From the NCBI RefSeq assembly GCF_013304825.1, contig NZ_JAAWUO010000010.1, positions 80,936 through 144,935 of the forward strand: a stretch of 64,000 nt of DNA. The letters are read 5' to 3'. The translations under genes were made by a program, and so were the position numbers. Shown piece after piece: positions 28,522-36,402 of the stretch. The number at the start of each line of letters is the position of its first letter. The first letter of the stretch is position 1. The stretch comes from Blautia schinkii. Its GTDB lineage: Bacteria; Bacillota; Clostridia; Lachnospirales; Lachnospiraceae. Under the pieces are notes generated by a model, which ran no database searches, was not told where the DNA came from, and saw only the letters and a program-made list of their open reading frames with translations.

Positions 28522-30108
28522 TTATTTTGTAATAGTCCAGTCTTCAATATTCCACATAACGCCTACGGAATGATGTCCGAGAACACGTGTGGTATCCAGT
28601 CCGGAAATTCCGGAAACACCTACATAATCACCCTGAAGATAAGCTACCAGAAGAATTCCAGGTGCCTGCGCATAAGCCTTTTCAAACTCACCGTAGGATT
28701 TTTTTCGTGCTTCCTCTGTTTCACCGTGACGTCCTTCTTCAAGATATTTGTCGACATCTGCATTGGAATAATGCATATTGTTTCCACTTGCATCTGTCAC
28801 AAAATTTACATATGCCATATCCGGATCAAACTGTGTTGAATAGCCTGCAAGGAATCCATTATATCCTGCATCCCAGTCAAATTTTGTCACCAGTTTTACT
28901 TCCATCTCCACGCCAGCCTGTTTCAGCATATCTGACATAACATTGGCAATATCCACACGCTCCTCTTCATAGTCACGGACCTGAATAGTGAAATGGAATT
29001 TCTGCCCGTTTCTCTCATAGATGCCATCATCACCTTTTTTCCAGCCAAGCTCTTCCATCTTCTTTGCAAAAGTATCCAGATCATAGGAATAAATATTTGC
29101 TTCTTTGTCAGTTCCAAGAGGATTTCTCTGGATCGGGCTGTACGCCGGCTCTCCCTGACCTGCCAGAACACCTGCGATAATGGAATCTTTATCCAGTGCA
29201 TAGTTCAGAACGCCAATGGAATCTCCGTTTTCTTTCCAGAAATCCGTGCTCATATCCATGGCAGCTCCACGGTAATCTGCTGTTGTGAACTCCCAGTAAT
29301 TATATCCGTCCTTGTCCTTAAACTGGGAAGCATAGTTGGAATTCAGCCATGCAAGATCAGCTTCTCCGGACTGGAGCATAGTTGCCTTGGTAGTCTCATC
29401 AGATACGGTACGGTATACTACTGTTTCAATATTCGGAACTTTTCCATAGTAGTCTTCATTTCGTTTCAATGTGATCATTCCACCTGTGGCATCCCAGTCT
29501 TCGAATTTATAACGTCCTGTTCCTACCGGATTCTGGTTAAAAGATGTTGTATTTATATCTTCACCTTCAAGAAGATGCTCCGGAAGGATTCCCATGGTAA
29601 AATAATCCAGCATTGCCGCATCATACTGGTCAAGGGTGAATACTACGGTCTTATCATCCGGTGCCTCGATATCTGTGATATCCTGATAATTGCTGGTAAT
29701 GCTTGCACCCAGAGTTTCATCCTCTGTAAGCTCTTTGTAAGTATATACAACATCTTCAGCATTAAAAGCTTCTCCGTCATGCCACTTCACACCATCACGA
29801 AGTTTAAAAGTATAAGTATTGGTATCTTTATCAAAGGTATAGCTCTCTGCAAGATCCTCTACAGGTTTTCCATTTGCATCATATTTCATCAGACCGGAAA
29901 AAATAAGATCCGGAAGCTCATCATGATTGTTCAGAAGCGGATTGATCGTACTTTCCGACTCTCCTGCATAAACCAGTGTTTTGTTTTCTTCTGCTGCAAA
30001 TGCAGTTACTGTTCCCCCTGTTACAGCTCCTGTACATACTGCTGTCACTGCCGCAAGCGTTACTGCTGCACATTTCTTTCCGTAACTGTTCCTTGTTCTC
30101 TTTTTCAT
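28522..30108 (-). CDS. Peptide/nickel-family substrate-binding protein, importer 1
   Basis: About 528 residues of SBP_bac_5 type. ATG 30108 (MKKRTRN) is preferred because AGGAAA lies about 8 bases upstream; ATG 30123 is an alternative. The signal ends at AFA-AE near residue 40. No good lipobox is present (AVC is preceded by Thr-Ala, not Leu-Ala). Family motifs include TYTFKLRDGVKWHDGEAFNAEDV (core LRDGVKWHDGEAFNAEDV) and NPVGTGRYKFEDWD. It shares the importer 1 operon with permeases and the fused ATPase. Confidence 0.92.
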   Translation of the reverse strand: MKKRTRNSYGKKCAAVTLAAVTAVCTGAVTGGTVTAFAAEENKTLVYAGESESTINPLLNNHDELPDLIFSGLMKYDANGKPVEDLAESYTFDKDTNTYTFKLRDGVKWHDGEAFNAEDVVYTYKELTEDETLGASITSNYQDITDIEAPDDKTVVFTLDQYDAAMLDYFTMGILPEHLLEGEDINTTSFNQNPVGTGRYKFEDWDATGGMITLKRNEDYYGKVPNIETVVYRTVSDETTKATMLQSGEADLAWLNSNYASQFKDKDGYNYWEFTTADYRGAAMDMSTDFWKENGDSIGVLNYALDKDSIIAGVLAGQGEPAYSPIQRNPLGTDKEANIYSYDLDTFAKKMEELGWKKGDDGIYERNGQKFHFTIQVRDYEEERVDIANVMSDMLKQAGVEMEVKLVTKFDWDAGYNGFLAGYSTQFDPDMAYVNFVTDASGNNMHYSNADVDKYLEEGRHGETEEARKKSYGEFEKAYAQAPGILLVAYLQGDYVGVSGISGLDTTRVLGHHSVGVMWNIEDWTITK

Positions 30109-30214
30109 TTTTGTTTTCCTCATCTTTCCTTATTTTCGAACCGGTTATCCACACTTCGTCTGGCTTTATCCATATCCTGTCAGATACCGGCACCATTCCA
30201 CATATCATTTTCCA

Positions 30215-31132
30215 TCAGAGATTGCTGTATTTATTATTCACTTCGCTTCTTACAAAGCTTCCCACATTGGTAATACACATCAGAGTAACCACCAGAAAAA
30301 CTCCCGGTATCACGATCACCCACCAGGTATTCATGATCAGTGCTTTATTAGCCAGGGAAAGCATGCTTCCCCAGGAAACTACATCTGCCGGAAGTCCCAG
30401 TCCCAGAAAGCTTAAAGTAGATTCCATAGTGATACAGCTGCTGACAGATGAGATCACCACAAACATGATCGCTGAAACAAAATTCGGTATCAGATGATAA
30501 TACATCACATATCCAAAGCCTCCTCCGCAGAGTCTTGCATACATCACATAATCGCTGTTCCGTATCTGCCGCACTTCACTTCTTACGATACGGGCCAGTG
30601 CAAACCATCCGGTAATACCAATGATAACGGAAATGCTGATCACATCATCTGCCTGAAAAACAGCAGATAAGATCAGTATCATAAGAAGTGTCGGAATGCT
30701 TCCACACATTTCCGTAAATCGCATCAGAACCGAATCAACCTTTGGTCCTGCCGTTCCGCTGATGCATCCGTAGGTAACACCGATCACAGTAATGATCGCT
30801 GCTCCTGAAATTCCGATCACCAGAGATACTCTTCCTCCATACCAGATCAGGGAGTAGATATCTCTTCCAAGAGAATCCGTTCCAAAAATAAATTCCCTTC
30901 CAGGCGGTGTATTCAGATTCCGGAGATAAAATCCTGAAGGATCATGATTTGCTACAAGATTCGCAAATACACATCCCAACACAACTATCAGCAGCAGAAT
31001 CATGGAGAAAACCGGTTTTCCCTTCAGCTTTTCCCTGAATGTTTTCTTTCTTTTTTGAACTTCATACGTTTTCCACCCAGGACCTACCACCTGGAAAAGC
31101 TCTTCTTCGGAAATCATACTGTTATCTACCAT
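30215..31132 (-). CDS. Dipeptide-type ABC permease (DppC-like), importer 1
   Basis: 305 residues. A cytoplasmic OppC_N leader (about 1-40) is followed by membrane helices and the signature EFIFGTDSLGRDIYSLIWYG (core FGTDSLGRDIYS). The C-terminal BPD domain carries EVRQIRNSDYVMYARLCGGG as its EAA-like loop. Its start overlaps the 3' end of the permease B gene by seven bases. It pairs with 31126-32118 to form the membrane channel. Confidence 0.93.
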   Translation of the reverse strand: MVDNSMISEEELFQVVGPGWKTYEVQKRKKTFREKLKGKPVFSMILLLIVVLGCVFANLVANHDPSGFYLRNLNTPPGREFIFGTDSLGRDIYSLIWYGGRVSLVIGISGAAIITVIGVTYGCISGTAGPKVDSVLMRFTEMCGSIPTLLMILILSAVFQADDVISISVIIGITGWFALARIVRSEVRQIRNSDYVMYARLCGGGFGYVMYYHLIPNFVSAIMFVVISSVSSCITMESTLSFLGLGLPADVVSWGSMLSLANKALIMNTWWVIVIPGVFLVVTLMCITNVGSFVRSEVNNKYSNL

Positions 31133-32118
31133 ACTCTCACCTCTGAATCCTTCATTCTCGGATCAATCTCCTCATTAACAGTCTGTGCAATAAAACTGCT
31201 TAAAAATACGATAAAGCCCGTGATCAGCACATCTACCATCAGAAGATTATAGTCATGATATTTGGCAGATTCCACTGCCAGATTTCCAATACCTGCATAA
31301 TTGAATACTGCCTCGACCGTCACTGTTCCACCGGTTACGTGAGGGACTGAAACCGCCATAATACTTACAATGGTAGGCATTACATTTCTGAGACAGTGTT
31401 TCCACAGAATTTTTCTTTTGGAAAGCCCTTTGGCCCTGGCAAGCAATACGTAATCTTTCCGCACCTCATCCAGAAATTTGTTTCGTATCATATATGCGTA
31501 ATACCACAGATGACTTAAGATCATAACCACAAGCGGAAGTACCATATGTCTGATACGATTGCCAATGCTGTCTGCCATTCCGACATCATAAGCGCCACTG
31601 CTCGGAAACCATCCCAGATTTATGCTGAAGATCAGTATCAGTACCACCCCCAGCCAGAAAGCCGGCACATAAAAGGCTACTGTTCCTATCTTACAGATCA
31701 GACGGTCGATCCACTGATCTTCATGAAGAGTACAGAATATTGCGATCAGGATTGCCAGCGTAAAGATCACTACATAGGCGACTCCCCCCAATACCAGAGT
31801 ATTCCCGATCAGCGGTTTTATCACATTCATGACCGGCTGCCTGTACTTCAAGGACAGTCCGAACTCTCCATGAACTGCATTGGTGAGCCATTTTACATAT
31901 TGTACTGCGATTCCCTGATCAAGTCCCAGCCTTGTCCTGGCAGCAGCTATCTCTTCACTGGTCATCATCTCAAGAGAATCCCCGTAAAAGGACTGCAGAG
32001 GATCTCCCGGCGCAAGTCTTGCCATCCAGAAAACCACGACAGACAGCAGAAACATAACTACTGCAAACAAAATGATCCGTTTCAGGATCCGGGCACCTAT
32101 CTTATTTTCTTTGTTCAT
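31126..32118 (-). CDS. Dipeptide-type ABC permease (DppB-like), importer 1
   Basis: 330 residues from ATG 32118 (MNKENKIGARILKR), with GGGAAAGGGA upstream. A longer open frame to 32220 exists, but its first 34 codons lie in a dispersed hairpin repeat and are not protein-like. Six membrane helices, the EAA loop LDEVRKDYVLLARAKGLSKR (core VLLARAKGLSKR) and the DppB ending EEIDPRMK support the call. It is the first gene of importer 1, behind a leader of about 250 bases holding two strong hairpins and the shared operator. Confidence 0.93.
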   Translation of the reverse strand: MNKENKIGARILKRIILFAVVMFLLSVVVFWMARLAPGDPLQSFYGDSLEMMTSEEIAAARTRLGLDQGIAVQYVKWLTNAVHGEFGLSLKYRQPVMNVIKPLIGNTLVLGGVAYVVIFTLAILIAIFCTLHEDQWIDRLICKIGTVAFYVPAFWLGVVLILIFSINLGWFPSSGAYDVGMADSIGNRIRHMVLPLVVMILSHLWYYAYMIRNKFLDEVRKDYVLLARAKGLSKRKILWKHCLRNVMPTIVSIMAVSVPHVTGGTVTVEAVFNYAGIGNLAVESAKYHDYNLLMVDVLITGFIVFLSSFIAQTVNEEIDPRMKDSEVRVW

Positions 32119-32160
32119 AATTTCCCTTTCCCACGTCCCATTACTTACATGCGAGACAGA

Positions 32161-32220
32161 TATTCGCATTCCATTCTGCTGCATGCTCATGAACGCAATC
32201 GCTTTGCGATTTGCGTTCAT
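32161..32220. repeat. Dispersed hairpin repeat, copy 3
   Basis: Same pattern as the copies at 9602-9661 and 10741-10800 (ATTC-C-, CTGC-TGC, CTCATGAACGCA). Here the stem is best preserved: ATGAACGCAATCGC / GCGATTTGCGTTCAT with a TTT loop and one bulge (32189-32220). It is part of the importer 1 leader. Confidence 0.65.
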
Positions 32221-32221
32221 A

Positions 32222-32266
32222 TTTCAAAAGCAGTTATGGTATCAAAAACCATAACTGCTTTTGAAA
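32222..32266 (-). promoter_or_regulatory. Perfect 19-bp stem-loop in the importer 1 leader
   Basis: TTTCAAAAGCAGTTATGGT (32222-32240) is exactly complementary to 32248-32266, with a 7-base loop. No U-tract follows on the minus strand, so it is not a simple terminator. It lies directly next to hairpin repeat copy 3, giving two stacked hairpins between the promoter and the first gene. It may be a transposon or REP remnant, or an mRNA control element. Confidence 0.65.
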
Positions 32267-32375
32267 GGGTCGTGTTATTATTCGACAAAACATTTGCATG
32301 CACAAACAGGAGTGCGCGGAGGTTGTGTGCATTACAGTGTTTAATATGCAGCACGCGGATTGTGCTGTTGATATT

Positions 32376-32420
32376 ATTTTATCATCTAATGATATTTGAA
32401 CAACCCCGGTATGGGGATAT
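32376..32420 (-). promoter_or_regulatory. Promoter of importer 1 with shared CCCC-N5-GGGG operator
   Basis: Plus strand ACAA (32400-32403), 13-base CCCCGGTATGGGG (32404-32416), then ATAT. On the minus strand TTGTTC (32403-32398) is the -35 box and TAAAAT (32381-32376) the -10 box, 16 bases apart. Confidence 0.72.
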
Positions 32421-32480
32421 TGGGTCAGTCGGGTTTGGCATAGATGTGCATTCCAATTTTCTTATTCCATACCGTTAAAC

Positions 32481-32541
32481 ACAAAACAGCCGGCATCTTC
32501 CTGCAGCAGAATCTTATTCTGCACAGAAAAATCCCGGCTGG
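32481..32541 (-). terminator. Terminator of the LysR gene
   Basis: AGCCGG (32488-32493) pairs with CCGGCT (32534-32539) with an inner CAGAAT/ATTCTG stem. The minus-strand 3' arm is followed by TTTTG. It lies 34 bases after the LysR stop. Confidence 0.7.
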
Positions 32542-32574
32542 TCTTTTCTTTATTTTTATTGCAGCTTATAACGT

Positions 32575-33474
32575 TTAAAATCTTCCCTTTACAAATTCCA
32601 GGAAATCTTTTCCCTGGTCACTAAGTGTCTCACCTCGTCTTCTGATACATCCATAAACAAGTCTCTGGCCTTCTCCCGGAAATGTATACTTCACTCTGGA
32701 ATACCCGGGATCACGACCTGAAAGATCCGCTCCACTTATATTGCACAGCTCGCCGGAACCCAGAAGACGTTCTACGATATAGTCACTGTTGGTCACCACT
32801 ACCATCTCTGCTTCCACTGCGGAATGTCCGTTTTCCCCCACAAGATTCCGATAATTATCCGATGAAAATTCATCCGGGAATCTCTGTATCAGTCTCAGCT
32901 GGGACATCTTAAACTCTCCCACCTCTGACACTGAATTTTTTTCCCCGGTATATATATTTACCTCCGTCTCAGTCAGTGGTTCAAATTCCAGATAATTCCG
33001 TAACAGAAAATACTGAAAGGCTGCCAGCTGGTTCTGCATCACATAAGCGAAGCCCATATCATCCTGGCGCGATTTCACTCTTCTTACGATCTCATGTGTA
33101 TCTGCTGCATAAACCTGATAATGGAGATCGTCCTTTTTGTGTGTTTCATAATATTCTACAAAAGTATCCGCAAACCAGGAACTGGGATGAAAGCATACAC
33201 TCAGACTGCTTTTTGCAAGAGGCTGCTGCTGCATTTCCAATTCATTCATATTTTCCAGGATCTTCTGCACATGACCATATGCACGCTCTCCCTCCGGAGT
33301 CAGCTCGATACCTTTTGCATGGCGGACAAACAGCTGAGTCCGCATGTCATCCTCCATGGAGCGGATCACCTTGCTTACATTGGACTGGGTGGTAAAAAGT
33401 ATCTCTGCAGCCTGGCTGAAAGAACCTGTTTTGGCACAGGCTGCAAAATACTGAATCTGTTTGATATTCAGCAT
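32575..33474 (-). CDS. LysR-type transcriptional regulator, probable controller of the importer regulon
   Basis: 299 residues from ATG 33474 (MLNIKQIQYFAA), with AGGGG 7 bases upstream; the start lies only 4 bases after the stop of the tri-domain enzyme gene. The N-terminal winged HTH is clear (QIQYFAACAKTGSFSQAAEIL, core KTGSFSQAAEIL; TTQSNVSKVIRSME; FVRHAKGIELTPEGE). The ligand-binding half (about 90-299) is diverged. LysR regulators usually act as activators that bind just upstream of -35. Three promoters nearby carry one shared palindrome exactly there, so this protein is the best candidate to bind it. Confidence 0.9.
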   Translation of the reverse strand: MLNIKQIQYFAACAKTGSFSQAAEILFTTQSNVSKVIRSMEDDMRTQLFVRHAKGIELTPEGERAYGHVQKILENMNELEMQQQPLAKSSLSVCFHPSSWFADTFVEYYETHKKDDLHYQVYAADTHEIVRRVKSRQDDMGFAYVMQNQLAAFQYFLLRNYLEFEPLTETEVNIYTGEKNSVSEVGEFKMSQLRLIQRFPDEFSSDNYRNLVGENGHSAVEAEMVVVTNSDYIVERLLGSGELCNISGADLSGRDPGYSRVKYTFPGEGQRLVYGCIRRRGETLSDQGKDFLEFVKGRF

Positions 33475-33478
33475 ATTT

Positions 33479-35920
33479 CTACCCCTGTTTCTTCGCAAAA
33501 ATCAGGAACATCGGGGTAGGATTGTAAAACTCATCTTTTTCTATATAAATACGTTTACTGATTCCCAGGTCAAAAGAAAACTCCTCGACTCCCATGCGTC
33601 CCAGAGTTTCCAGATCCCAGGCAGGGCGAAGGAACGAGCTGATGGGAAGCTGGCGTTTGATGTCTTCACACTCCTGCATCAGATCATCCTGGATCTGATG
33701 ATGTGCATGGTTTTCCGGAAGATCCGCAGTATCTGCAAAATCTGCTGCACCGTAGTTGGCATCCAGATTGATCATCACTCCGCCTGGTTTCAGCACACGG
33801 AACCACTCCTGGTAAGCATGCTCTGCATCCGGCAGCGTCCAGGTCAGATTTCGGGATACGATCACGTCAAATTCCTCATCCGGAAAATCCGGATTCTCAG
33901 CATCCATCACTGCAAACCGGCAGACCGTGTTCTCTTCCTCCGCAAGCTCTTTTGCATGGGCAATCATATCCGGTGTCAGGTCGATACCGGTTACATCGTG
34001 ACCCTCTTTTGCAAGAAGAATGGTAAAAAATCCTGTTCCGCATCCCACATCCAGGATCTTAAGATTCTTTTTCTCAGGCAGGTGTTTCTTAAGCTCGATA
34101 AGCCATCTGCCTGCAAGTTCACTGTGAAGCTCAGCTCTTCTCTGTTCCAGGAAACTGTCACTTCGTTTTGTCCAGTACTGGGCGATCCTTGTTTTTCGCT
34201 CATCTTTTTCGCGCACAATATTTCCGTAGGTGATCACAGGGCCGCCTTCCACAACCTGAAGACTGGATACCTGGTAAAGGATCACGCCATCCATATCAGC
34301 ACGGCAGATTTCCTGAACATTGCCTTCATAATCCCGGATCTCGCCAAGGATCTCATCCTGATGAATGATATCTCCCGGGTTTTTCAGCGGATACCAGAGG
34401 CCGTTGACACTTGCACACTGGTAGCGGACATCGTCCATTTTCAGCGGGTAATAAGTACTGTGGGAACGGATTCCATTATATGCTCCGATGCTGCAAAGAA
34501 TGTTCCGCACATCCCTGCGCATGGAATCTACTTCCTCCCTCTGCCAGGTTCCCATGCAGCCGCGTTCAAGAAGAACTGCCGGGATATCCAGGGTGCTGGC
34601 AGCATAATTATATGCACCACCTGTGCTCACATTTGACTGTACCATATATGGGACATCAACCTGTTCTGCCATTTTCCGGGAAGCTTCTGCAACCTCCGGC
34701 TTTGCCACGCCTGCAAAATATACATAAGGCGTCAGTTCCTCGTAATCATCACCACCGTGAAGATCAATGTAATAATCTGATTTTTGAATCAGCGATTCTG
34801 TGACAGCAGCTGCCAGACGTTCCATACGTGTGCCGTCTTTTTTTCCAGGGAAAACACGGTTCAGGTTTTTTCCATCCTCCCAGCTGATGCTGCCCGCGCG
34901 CTTTTCAAAATCTTCCCTGTTCAGTACTTTTACAAAAACCAGCTGTCCGTTCACATTCTCAGGCTTCAGCTTCTTTGAAAGCTCGATCAGGGTCTGGATC
35001 CCCACATATTCTCCGGCGTGGAGACCGGCTGTGACAAGAACTGTTTTTCCCGGATTTTTTCCACGGATGATGGTTGCAGGAAGTTTAAATTCTCCGTCTC
35101 CGATTTCGAGAAAGCCTTCTGTTTTTTCGCCGTCTGCTACCGGAAGATTCAGGAAGTGATCCGGCTTTACACCTGTTACCATGAACATCGGAGTGGACTG
35201 GTAGTTCAGTCTCTCCTCCTCGCTCCAGACTGTTTTCCAGATTTCTGTATCTGTATGGATTCCCATAAGTCCTGTATTTCGAAGTGTCTTTACATCCCAC
35301 TGAGGTCTGTGGATTTTTGAAAGAGGAACCTGCAGGGCAATCCGCTCCATACGTTCAATATCTGTACAGAGATAATGATCATCCAGGCTGTTGCTTTCCA
35401 CATTTTTACGGTCATTTTCGTATGCTTTTCTCTGCTCTTCTTCGTAGAGGTAGCCATACCAGTTGGCATCAAAATTCAGAAGTCTTCCTCCTGCTTTCAG
35501 CACCCGGACCCACTCACTGTAGGCAATGTCCGGATGTTCCAGATTCCAGGTAAGGTTTCTGGAAATTACAATATCAAAAGTGTTGTCTGCAAACTCCAGT
35601 TTCTGTGCATCCATACGCTGAAAATGAATATTTTTGCAAAGCTCTCCCGCATTCTCCTTTGCTTTTTCCAGCATGCCTTCCGTATAGTCCACAGCATCTA
35701 CCTTATATCCTGCTTCTGCCAGGATCACAGGGAAAAATCCGGGGCCTGTTCCAATATCCAGAATCCGGATCTCCTCCTTTGGCTTGTCTGGAAAATAACT
35801 GGTCAGAAGCTTCAGCCAGGCATTTTTCTGTGTTCCTGCAAGCTCTTTATGATTAACTTTGGAATACCCTTCTGTGCGGGTATTCCAGTATGATTCGATT
35901 TCATCGAGAAGTTTTTCCAC
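33479..35920 (-). CDS. Tri-domain methyltransferase - AstE/AspA-like zinc hydrolase - methyltransferase
   Basis: 813 residues, start GTG 35920 after GGAGGAATCAAC. Residues 1-255 form a class I SAM methyltransferase (ILDIGTGPGFF at 53-63, SRNLTW at 120-125, NFDAN at 149-153). Residues about 265-570 form a succinylglutamate desuccinylase/aspartoacylase-like M14-family hydrolase: zinc ligands His301 and Glu304 in GLHAGE, His388 in DLHGGDD, likely catalytic Glu452 in LLERG, and a C-terminal barrel-like segment. Residues about 575-813 form a second methyltransferase (ILDVGCGTGFF 622-632, SRNLTW 689-694, NLDAN 718-722). The two methyltransferases share the rare SRNLTW and DAN motifs, so they arose by duplication. 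The substrate is unknown. It is co-transcribed with LysR. Confidence 0.88.
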   Translation of the reverse strand: MEKLLDEIESYWNTRTEGYSKVNHKELAGTQKNAWLKLLTSYFPDKPKEEIRILDIGTGPGFFPVILAEAGYKVDAVDYTEGMLEKAKENAGELCKNIHFQRMDAQKLEFADNTFDIVISRNLTWNLEHPDIAYSEWVRVLKAGGRLLNFDANWYGYLYEEEQRKAYENDRKNVESNSLDDHYLCTDIERMERIALQVPLSKIHRPQWDVKTLRNTGLMGIHTDTEIWKTVWSEEERLNYQSTPMFMVTGVKPDHFLNLPVADGEKTEGFLEIGDGEFKLPATIIRGKNPGKTVLVTAGLHAGEYVGIQTLIELSKKLKPENVNGQLVFVKVLNREDFEKRAGSISWEDGKNLNRVFPGKKDGTRMERLAAAVTESLIQKSDYYIDLHGGDDYEELTPYVYFAGVAKPEVAEASRKMAEQVDVPYMVQSNVSTGGAYNYAASTLDIPAVLLERGCMGTWQREEVDSMRRDVRNILCSIGAYNGIRSHSTYYPLKMDDVRYQCASVNGLWYPLKNPGDIIHQDEILGEIRDYEGNVQEICRADMDGVILYQVSSLQVVEGGPVITYGNIVREKDERKTRIAQYWTKRSDSFLEQRRAELHSELAGRWLIELKKHLPEKKNLKILDVGCGTGFFTILLAKEGHDVTGIDLTPDMIAHAKELAEEENTVCRFAVMDAENPDFPDEEFDVIVSRNLTWTLPDAEHAYQEWFRVLKPGGVMINLDANYGAADFADTADLPENHAHHQIQDDLMQECEDIKRQLPISSFLRPAWDLETLGRMGVEEFSFDLGISKRIYIEKDEFYNPTPMFLIFAKKQG

Positions 35921-36008
35921 GTTGATTCCTCCGCGCTTTCTTTATGATATGAGAGCCTGTTCCGGTAAGGTTTTCCTAACTCTTCCCATACCCCCACAGG
36001 TTATGTTT

Positions 36009-36053
36009 AATGTAGCAAATTGTCAGTGTTTTAACAAGCCCCTGGGGGGGATT
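36009..36053 (-). promoter_or_regulatory. Promoter of the tri-domain enzyme with shared CCCC-N5-GGGG operator
   Basis: Plus strand ACAA (36034-36037), 13-base GCCCCTGGGGGGG (36038-36050, one base off the palindrome), then ATT. On the minus strand TTGTTA (36037-36032) is the -35 box and TACATT (36014-36009) the -10 box, 17 bases apart. Confidence 0.7.
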
Positions 36054-36124
36054 AACTGACTGGAAGCTGTGTATTCTCTATACAGGCAGCAACCTTGTAA
36101 TTCTCTGATTACTGTGGTATCATC

Positions 36125-36288
36125 CTAGTATGACTCACGCTAATTAACAATCTGATTCATGCTGGATAAATTTTCATCTACAAGGCGAAGGAATGAGGCG
36201 TAGCGGTGGCTACGGCGATTGACGACAACGCAGTAGATGGGAATTTATGCAAATGAAGCAGGTCGCTAATTAGCGTGAGCCATACTAG
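36125..36288. mobile_element. 164-bp palindromic MITE-like element
   Basis: Terminal arms of 22 bases (36125-36146 and 36267-36288) match as inverted repeats at 21 of 22 positions. Inner arms (36152-36181 and 36232-36262) are also largely complementary, so the whole can fold into one long hairpin around a GC-rich apex (GGCGTAGCGGTGGCTACGGCG inner part GTAGC/GCTAC). It encodes no protein. Its form fits a miniature inverted-repeat element or a structured intergenic repeat; I saw no second copy in the window and no clear target duplication. Confidence 0.65.
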
Positions 36289-36402
36289 CTGTAGCAGACA
36301 GACGAATCCGGCAGATATCGCGATCCGCATTTGCTGCACAATTTTACATTCAAACATTCCCTTACAGAACTTATCATTCTATCGAAAGGATTGATCATAC
36401 AA

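Larger units (their letters stand above)
32221..32574. other. Importer 1 leader and promoter, and LysR terminator
   Basis: 354 bases without a gene. It contains the perfect 19-bp hairpin, the promoter/operator and the LysR terminator listed separately. I see no short gene in it. Confidence 0.7.
35921..36402. other. Intergenic region between the tri-domain enzyme and nth
   Basis: 482 bases without a protein gene. It holds the enzyme promoter with the shared operator (36009-36053) and the palindromic element (36125-36288). The remaining 36289-36402 should contain the nth promoter; I see no clear -35/-10 pair. Confidence 0.7.

Noticed and set aside
28993..30273. Plus-strand 426-codon frame
   Set aside because: Antisense of the importer 1 binding protein; Ile/Cys/Phe-rich composition typical of a shadow frame.
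32119..32220. Extra 34 N-terminal codons on the importer 1 permease
   Set aside because: They lie in a dispersed hairpin repeat; a good SD precedes ATG 32118 and the family N-terminus starts there.
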